Of a DNA stretch of 40,329 nucleotides, positions 33,105 through 40,329 are shown piece by piece. Below the pieces are notes generated by a model, which ran no database searches, had not been told where the DNA came from, and saw only the letters and a list, made by a program, of their open reading frames with translations. Both the position numbers and the translations under genes were made by a program. Every line of letters begins with the position of its first letter. Position 1 is the stretch's first letter. Source of the DNA: Nemertoderma westbladi (taxonomy: Eukaryota; Xenacoelomorpha; Nemertodermatida; Nemertodermatidae); the NCBI GenBank assembly GCA_032718475.1, contig JAUCBJ010006623.1:1-40329 (forward strand). Direction: 5' to 3'.

Positions 33105-34669
33105 GTAAGTAGTTAGTTAGATAGCTGTACGCGACATTCTACTCTCTGCTATATGTTTCTGTTCACTATTGATATCTACTAACTTCTACTTTCTACTATC
33201 AGCTCTATGTTTCTGTTCACTATTAATATCTACTAACTTCTACATTCTACTGTCAGCTCTATGTTTCCATTCACTATTGATATCTACTAACTTGTACATT
33301 CTACTGTCAGCTCTATGTTTCTGTTCACTATTGATATCTACTAACTTGTACATTCTACTGTCTGCTCTATGTTTCTGATCACTATTGATATCTACTAACT
33401 TGTACATTCTACTGTCAGCTCTATGTTTCTGTTCACTATTGATATCTACTAACTTGTACATTCTACTGTCAGCTCTATGTTTCTGTTCACTATTGATATC
33501 TACTAACTTCTACTTTCTACTGTCAGCTCTATGTTTCTGTTCACTAATTGATATCTACTAGCTTGTACATTCTACTGTCAGCTCTATGTTTCTGTTCACT
33601 ATTGATATCTACTAACTTCTACTTTCTACTGTCAGCTCTATGTTTCTGTTCACTATTGATATCTACTAACTTGTACATTCTACTGTCAGCTCTATGTTTC
33701 TGTTCACTATTGATATCTACTAACTTGTAAATTCTACTGTCAGCTCTATGTTTCTGTTCACTATTGATATCTACTAACTTCTACTTTCTACTATCAGCTC
33801 TATGTTTCTGTTCACTATTGATATCTACTAACTTCTACTTTCTACTGTCAGCTCTATGTTTCTGTTCACTATTGATATCTACTAACTTCTACTTTCTACT
33901 GTCAGCTCTATGTTTCTGTTCACTATTGATATCTACTAACTTGTAGATTCTACTGTCAGCTCTATGTTTCTGTTCACTATTGATATCTACTAACTTCTAC
34001 TTTCTACTATCAGCTCTATGTTTCTGTTCACTATTGATATCTACTAACTTGTACATTCTACTGTCAGCTCTATGTTTCTGTTCACTATTGATATCTACTA
34101 ACTTCTACTTTCTACTGTCAGCTCTATGTTTCTGTTCACTATTGATATCTACTAACTTCTACTTTCTACTATCAGCTCTATGTTTCTGTTCACTATTGAT
34201 ATCTACTAACTTCTACTTTCTACTATCAGCTCTATGTTTCTGTTCACTATTGATATCTACTAACTTCTACTTTCTACTGTCAGCTCTATGTTTCTGTTCA
34301 CTATTGATATCTACTAACTTCTACTTTCTACTATCAGCTCTATGTTTCTGTTCACTATTGATATCTACTAACTTCTACTTTCTACTATCAGCTATATGTT
34401 TCTGTTCACTATTGATATCTACTAACTTCTACTTTCTACTATCAGCTCTATGTTTCTGTTCACTATTGATATCTACTAACTTCTACTTTCTACTATCAGC
34501 TCTATGTTTCTGTTCACTATTGATATCTACTAATTTGTACATTCTACTGTCAGCTCTATGTTTCTGTTCACTATTGATATCTACTAACTTCTACTTTCTA
34601 CTATCAGCACTATGTTTCTGTTCACTATTGATATCTACTAACCTGTAAATTCTACTCTTTTCTCTCCAG
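33105..34669 (+). other. Intron splitting the first zinc finger of the NR5A-like gene
   Basis: A 1565-bp GT-AG intron runs from GTAAGT (33105) to TTTTCTCTCCAG (34669). Apart from about 30 bases at the left, it is entirely the 54-bp tandem array described separately. Splicing restores CPVCGDK-VSGYHYG, which leaves no doubt about the two junctions. Confidence 0.93.
33136..34650 (+). repeat. 54-bp intronic minisatellite, about 28 copies, each a 3' splice-site module
   Basis: The unit reads CTCTATGTTTCTGTTCACTA, then TTGATATCTACTAACTTCTA, then CTTTCTACTGTCAG. TACTAAC is the optimal branch-point sequence; it is followed by a pyrimidine-rich tract, and CAG lies about 20 nt after the branch A. Variants are GTACATT/CTACTTT and TGTCAG/TATCAG. 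One unit lacks the AG (TGTCTG near 33360), one has TACTAGC and one TACTAAT. The array ends in the real acceptor. Open frames of up to 222 codons across it are by-products of the 18-codon period. Confidence 0.96.
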
Positions 34670-34856
34670 GTTTCAGGTTACCACTATGGCTTACTAACCT
34701 GCGAGTCTTGTAAGGGTTTCTTTAAACGAACAGTTCAGAATAAGAAGGTTTATTCTTGTATCGAAAACCAAAGCTGTCTAATCGATAAAACGCAAAGGAA
34801 ACGTTGTCCGTATTGCAGGTTCCAGAAGTGTTTGTTAGTTGGAATGAAATTAGAAG
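34670..34856 (+). CDS. NR5A/FTZ-F1-like nuclear receptor, second DBD exon
   Basis: The exon encodes 62 residues that complete the first zinc finger (Cys79, Cys82 of the provisional protein) and supply the whole second finger (C-X5-C-X9-C-X2-C). The P-box CESCKG and the run [11 protein letters not shown] identify the DNA-binding domain of the NR5A (FTZ-F1/SF-1/LRH-1) subfamily. All eight zinc ligands are present. It begins VSGYHYG after the acceptor TCTCCAG (phase 0). It ends GGAATGAAATTAGAAG at 34856 with donor GTTTGC, splitting the next codon after its first base; this fits the GMKLEA sequence expected for the family. The FTZ-F1 box, hinge and ligand-binding domain must lie on later exons; none is seen up to the window end. 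It acts in the nucleus as a transcription factor. Confidence 0.95.
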
Positions 34857-37800
34857 GTTTGCATAATTAATTTATCTTCTTTCTTAATTATATATAAGTT
34901 CATATTAACATCAAAATAAACCGGAATATTTTAGGAATTAAGGAACTTTCTGATTCGGATTATTTCCCTATAATTAATATTGTTAATGAATCATCTGCAT
35001 AATTTATCACGTACGAAGTTTATGTATCATTAACTGTCCTTTGAGTGTATGGATGCTATCGCAGCACGATGGCCTCCCTGCTATACAGGTAAAGGCGACC
35101 CTTCTGGTTGTCTCAGAGTTGTCTATTGGTGTTTTAGAACCACCATAAATTTTACTTTAATTTAAGCATGTATGACTGTTTTTATTCTTTATTAATATTA
35201 TCCACTCCTTTAGATTTAATTTTATAATATTTATTTACATGAATAAATTAATTGTTTGGTTGATATTTAAGCAAAGTAAAATCAATACATGTGATTTACA
35301 TTAAATTAACTTATAATTATATTCTACCGTTATCTACATCTCGCTGTCACTGGTCTTAGGTTGTACTGGTTGTACTCCGCTCGGCCCTTTTGTGTTTTAG
35401 CCTGACCCTAAGAGAGTAACGCGTTATAAGTTATATCAAATCTCGTCAAACATTCCTAATGCTTATGGTTATTGACATAAAAACAGTCTGTGTCAAAACC
35501 CAAATTATTACATATTGATTGACAGATGAGGTGGGTAATTATTATACCCACTAACCGACTAAGAGGGCAGGCAACCAGTAGCCTAGCTAGCTAGGCACAC
35601 AGACGTTACACAGCACATTCACTGCGGCATACCCAGTGCTGCTGAATATTTAATAGGTCGATTTCTCGAGTTTATGTGAACAACAGCCTAAAGTTGACTT
35701 CGTGAAATATTTATAATTCCCGCATCATAAATCTTTTGTGTGACGGCTTCAGGGCCCAGGTTGTGAACTAGGCGCCATTTATCACTGATAACTCGAACAA
35801 TCAACCCATCATTCCGTCAGCTAACATCCCCCAGGTAAATTATTCTTGTTTCTTAGTCGGTGCTGACAACAACCTGCCCATCGCAGCGCCGCTCCTGACA
35901 CTCCAGATGGAGGTTATAAATTAAAATAATCATGGCGGTAATATTTCTCGATCAAATGATATTCTCTCTAACTTCAGATGAAGACAAATATCAATAAATT
36001 AATATTTATTGAAGCCAAGCAAGTTATTATTGAAATTATAATAGCATATTAATGATAGCATATTAATTAAATTTGAACTTTGAAAGAACAAATGAATTGG
36101 TACGCACAGGCATTCAACAGCGATAACATAATGGATATTTTAAAAATGGAATGATTTAAGGGTATTTATTAATTAATTAACAAGGGGTGCGGGTGCTAGG
36201 GGAGGGAGGGTGGTAGACATAGAGGAAGGGGGGGGGGGGGGGGGGGGGGTGGTCGGTATAGAAACGTAGGAATAGAAAAGCCAGCAGCAATAGAGGAAAA
36301 TCAGCCTCTCCCACCTCTCTTGATACTCCCTAAATACTTACGCAAATATCGCATTACTGTATTAGTACATAGAACCACACTCATGTCTACCAGTCCATGT
36401 TACTAGGTTTGTCTTAGTAGTAGTCTCAAATTTCCTGCCTTGTAACGTCAGTTTGCGGTGTCTTAATTAACTCTTAATAATTTCATCATTAAGATTATTT
36501 GTTTTATAATAATTAATATCTTATTTATATTATTAAAAAAAACAAATAAGCAATAATCATATATATTATTACATTATCAGTACTTTAATAGGTACACAGG
36601 GAATATCCATCGATTCTGTACACCAAATATGCATCCCAAACATCATAAACCTAATACAGTAGGTTATTAACATTATTAATATTATTACTGTTCTGAAATT
36701 ACGCAATAATTAATTTTACCCATAACAACTATTAATGTACTGTACCAACATACAGCACCACAAGTTTGCTGGCTAGGGCGTATAACTATGCGTTTTAATT
36801 ATGAAATATAACAATATATTTATGGCATATAGCTGTTTATACTATTAATATATTTACATAATAATAAATATTATTATTATTTAGTATAATATATTAAAGA
36901 TTCAATACTAAATTGTGAATTTAATTTCTTCAATTAATAAAATAATTTCTGCTCATGGCAATATACAGTAGGACCACAAATAATTAATACATGGGCATAC
37001 ATTTAAACCAATACGACGTCATAAATGTTAACACAAACTGAATATAGGCACAGGTTATAAGTCAATCGATAGACAATAACAAAATTAAAAAGCATTAAAT
37101 AACGCGGTGGTGTGGAATCCCTACCCGGATGCGGTTTGGATGAAACGAAGACATGAAAGTTAAAAAGTCAACGAACCAAAGCGTGTCTGGTCGACTGATG
37201 GACACCGAACCACTCGCGAATTTAAACTGGGGATCCCAACTCGCTCCAGAACGCAACCCTTAATAACTCATCGCTTGCTGTTGCACTGAATTGCTCTACC
37301 GCAGTTGACCCACGAAAGTTTTGCACTTTGTATTTCAGTATTTCATGCCGCTGATTCTAGAGCATAAGATTTCATCTGGTAAACGTTGCAATTTCCAGAA
37401 ACCACGCACTGTAATCGTACCGATACCACAAAGTCTCTTTAGTTTCACATGCATGTTTGCTTTTAGCGAAGTCCTGTAGTTTTCCCACTGGATTCGAGCA
37501 GTAGGTGCACTTTTGCATCTTTCAGCATTGCGTCGGAGAAACGATGCGAAGAGCCGGAAGTCGCGATGATAGAGTTCCGGTACGACCCTCTCTCGACCTT
37601 GGCCGTCGAGAGATATGCGAGAATGTTATCGCAAACGTGCTGGCACCCAGTCCGCCAGTTTGTGTCATCAACGTTGAAGACTCAGCAGTCATCTATATGC
37701 AGAAGGAGACGATTCATTAGGATAAGCTACAAGTGATCCCCACCTCATAGGGATCCTCGGATATAAGGATTACAGGATTACAACTTCCGAACTTGAAGTT

Positions 37801-38760
37801 TAGAACTGCAGTAGGCCTATCAGCCTATAATGCAGGCAGATTGTCTCATCAGTTCACTAAAATCCTGAGGTTATTAGCCAAATGGGTGAATGTGGCTTGG
37901 TTAGGCCTACTGAAAGAACATGAGAAAACAAAAATGCTAGGCCTAGTACAATCACAATATTAGGCTCACTAAAAGATAACAAATAATAAATGAAATAGGC
38001 CTAAATTTAATTATACAACAACCGTCAGACCATACCTGCTGCCTGCATACAGCCGTACCAAACCTGATAACATGCAGAGAAGCATAGAATACAAGTGAAA
38101 TGTATAGTAGGCAGGTAGGCCTACTGTCAGACTGTAGTAAGGCCTGTGAAAGTACGGGCGGTGGTACGCTACTGCTGTACTGCAGTACTGCAGCAGGCGT
38201 CCCAGTGGAGGGGCAGACCGGTATATAAAATCCAACACTACCAATAATTGCTACACAGCCAGCTGTGAGTTCATTATTCTTGCCAAAGGCGCCTTGTCCC
38301 TGCCTCACACTACAAAAAATGTTGCCGTCGCTAGGATACAAATTATATGTTATTGGCTAGAGCTGTACCATTGGTTGGCTTTGGCTATGTGTTTGATGTA
38401 GGCCATCATGTTATGATATTCAATAGGATTGATGGAGGGAATTTCAAAATGGTCAAATAATACAACAATAATGAAATTTTTAATATGATGTGCAATTATA
38501 AAAAATCGCTGTAACTCTGGTGCAACACGACCGTATTCGATGAAATTTTCATTGTTACGTAGGGAAATTAATTCGTCTACAATTGCTATACTCAATATAT
38601 TTATAATCGGTGTGATTTTTAAACTATAAGAGTTTAAGAGCCGGGAATTGCCAAATTGTGGCTACGTATGCCAGATTTGACCACAAAATTGACCAGGTTC
38701 GTGCAACTCTTGAAAATTTTGGAATATGTCAATTTTGTTCTACTATCATGTTCTATAAAT
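34857..38760 (+). other. Downstream intron of the NR5A-like gene, unassigned DNA
   Basis: AT-rich DNA without an exon matching the expected FTZ-F1 box. Small palindromes include GCCTAGCTAGCTAGGC (35581-35596, perfect) and GTGGGTA...TACCCAC (35531-35551). A 71-codon frame at 37505-37720 has no recognisable motif. The start is set by the exon-2 donor; the intron end lies beyond the window. Confidence 0.6.
36184..36249 (+). repeat. G-rich tract with a 22-G run, G-quadruplex candidate
   Basis: GGGGTGCGGGTGCTAGGGG is followed by AGGGAGGG and, 17 bases later, by an uninterrupted run of 22 G (36228-36249). Several G3-4 tracts with short loops satisfy the usual quadruplex rule on the plus strand. 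The exact length of the G run may be uncertain because homopolymers are error-prone. Confidence 0.75.
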
Positions 38761-40329
38761 GACCAAAGTTAAAAAAAATATAATTCCTAGGAAGTTGTTT
38801 TATTTTTGATAAATATGTAATTTTATGGTGAAAATTGGTTAATTTTGTTAAAAATGAGTGAAAATTTGACGGTTTGGAGTAAAATTGGGTGGGTTGGGCC
38901 AACTCATATAAATTGTTGCCAGTGTCATTTTTCTTATCCTAAAACGTTCTTTAATTGAGCACAGTTTTAGAAAATATAATTCCTAGGAAGTTCTTAAACT
39001 AAAGCTCAGACTTTCAAAAAGACAGTCATTTAACGGACTTTTTTTTATTTGTCTGTCATACCTACACACAACGTCGAAATCGAAAATGGCGTACATATTC
39101 GGATTCAGCACACCAAAATGTACCTATATAGTATATTTAGAAGTAATCTGAGGCTAAAATAAAAAAAAATGAAAAAATGAAAAAAAATTTCGCCAAAATT
39201 TGCAAAATTTCGAAAAATACTTAACTTGCTCAGATTTTCATGAAATTTGGTACGGATGTGCCCAAAGCAATTCTAAGAAACTAATTTGAAGGATTTACAG
39301 AAAAATGGAATTTAAGCCGATATATGGCATTTTGAGTGCCTAATTTTAGGCTAAATTTCAAGAAAATACAGATTTCCTAAGTTTGGCCCTTATTTACTAC
39401 AAGAAGCAAAGACTTTTTGTATTAACATTAAATGGATAAAATGTAGAGCTATCTTATCCATCTGTGATGTAAAAGTTTCAGAAAAATATAAGCAGACAAT
39501 TCGGAGAAAACCACTTTCTACCAAAACCTATTTTGTCAACTTCCAAAATTACCATTTTTCGGCCCCAATTTCCGGCCCTTAATATTCAGGCAATGCACAA
39601 TATCAATAATAGTAATGGAACTCCCATCTTCCCTCTATATTACGCAAGTGGAACGGTTTCGTTCTAATTAAAAGGTACAGAGTTATAACGATTTAAAAAT
39701 TGTCAAAAATATCCAAATTTGGCCCAAAATTGGCCAAACGTTGAATTATTGGCATACTGTTTAATATTTTTGGCCAATATTTTGACCCGATGAACAACTG
39801 TACTGGATATGTATTCGGTATGAGTTTCAATCGAAATGGCCAAACTGCTTTGGTGATAGCGACAAAACAACGTAAAAATTTACCATCGGGATATTTTTTG
39901 GGTAAAATTAAAATGTGGCCAAAATGGCCAAATTTGGCTAAACGAAATTTTTTAATGAAACTTGCAAATTTATCTGCGCACAAAGTCTCCGGAGAACATT
40001 TGAAGATTTCAGTCACCTTCATTCCGAATTTCACCATTTAGTGCTAGAAGTTTCCAAATTGGGGCAAAAATCCACTTTTGGTTGCCAATTTGGAAATGTT
40101 GGGGGACTAAATTGAAAAAACAAAAGCGTACAAAATTCTTAGAATAGCAAAAACTACAAACGTGGCAAATTTCAGAGAATATAATTCCTAGGAAATCGTA
40201 AAACGCTCCGAGTAAGCTTCACTTTCTATATACTAATGTTGGAACGCCTACGCCCGGTGTGGGAGAATCCTCACGAAGGATCCTCCCACGTTGTGTTGTT
40301 TTTAGGTTTACATAAGAACCGCATATCCA
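38761..40329. repeat. Unclassified region with repeated TATAATTCCTAGGAA and AATTTGG motifs
   Basis: TATAATTCCTAGGAA occurs at about 38779, 38975 and 40180, always preceded by an A-rich run; its core TTCCTAGGAA is palindromic. Between 39690 and 40100 the sequence is full of CCAAATTTGG/TGGCCAAA-like self-complementary words. A 114-codon minus frame and an 83-codon plus frame overlap there without recognisable motifs. It may be part of an old non-autonomous element running past the window end. Confidence 0.35.
40259..40289. repeat. 13-bp stem hairpin with one mismatch
   Basis: GTGGGAGAATCCT and AGGATCCTCCCAC form a 13-bp stem with one mismatch around a CACGA loop. It lies 40 bases from the window end; its continuation is not visible. 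Confidence 0.7.

Noticed and set aside
33980-34648. 222-codon hydrophobic frame as a membrane protein
   Set aside because: It is the 54-bp (18-codon) intronic minisatellite read through, lying inside a well-supported intron.
37505-37720. 71-codon frame as a small gene
   Set aside because: No motif, no splice or promoter support; it lies inside the probable NR5A intron.
39693-40041. Overlapping frames of 114 and 83 codons on opposite strands
   Set aside because: They arise from self-complementary AATTTGG-rich repeat DNA and show no protein motif.
34857-40329. Further NR5A exon encoding the FTZ-F1 box
   Set aside because: No frame here contains the expected basic FTZ-F1 box after an acceptor, so the next exon must lie beyond the window.

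Overview
This window is animal nuclear DNA, most likely from a marine invertebrate. Evidence for this is (i) two exons of an NR5A/FTZ-F1-type nuclear receptor with GT-AG introns, (ii) a Mag/K02A2.6-like Ty3/Gypsy retrotransposon, (iii) relics of CR1-like and probable Penelope-like retroelements, and (iv) the scattered motif TAGGCCTA, which I associate with echinoderms, molluscs and other marine invertebrates. An echinoderm or related deuterostome is my best guess, not a demonstrated assignment. There is no bacterial content.

Layout. 1-5680 is a complete, apparently intact LTR retrotransposon with identical 195-bp LTRs and one uninterrupted 1572-codon Gag-Pol frame. 5681-7708 is unique DNA with no gene I can support. 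7709-7833 holds five copies of a 25-bp repeat. 7860-20686 is a 12.8-kb satellite of about 246 units of 52 bp, each usually carrying the perfect palindrome GGTCAGCTGACC. 21342-22878 is a 48-bp x 32 minisatellite. 23302-24141 is a broken LINE. 24402-24550 is a cluster of seven GGGGCGATAA-like motifs. 25085-25720 is a TIR-bounded element filled with a 45-bp x 13 minisatellite. 25721-31256 is mostly unassigned DNA with small inverted repeats. 31257-31902 holds two retroelement tails on the minus strand. 32018-34856 is the start of the NR5A-like gene. The rest is its intron, or unassigned DNA, to the window end.

The most striking region is the NR5A locus. An 11-copy 41-bp minisatellite upstream of the first recognised coding exon repeats a consensus 5' splice site (AG|GTAAGT) in every unit. 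The intron that splits the first zinc finger is filled by about 28 copies of a 54-bp unit that carries a TACTAAC branch-point motif, a pyrimidine-rich tract and CAG, in the order and spacing of a 3' splice site. The real acceptor sits directly at the end of this array. The first coding exon's 5' edge can also be read as a TATA/initiator core promoter. These readings come from sequence alone; transcript data would decide them.

Functionally, the window holds two coding units: the retrotransposon polyprotein (capsid, protease, reverse transcriptase, RNase H, integrase) and the DNA-binding domain of an orphan nuclear receptor. Everything else is repeats, decayed mobile elements or unassigned DNA.
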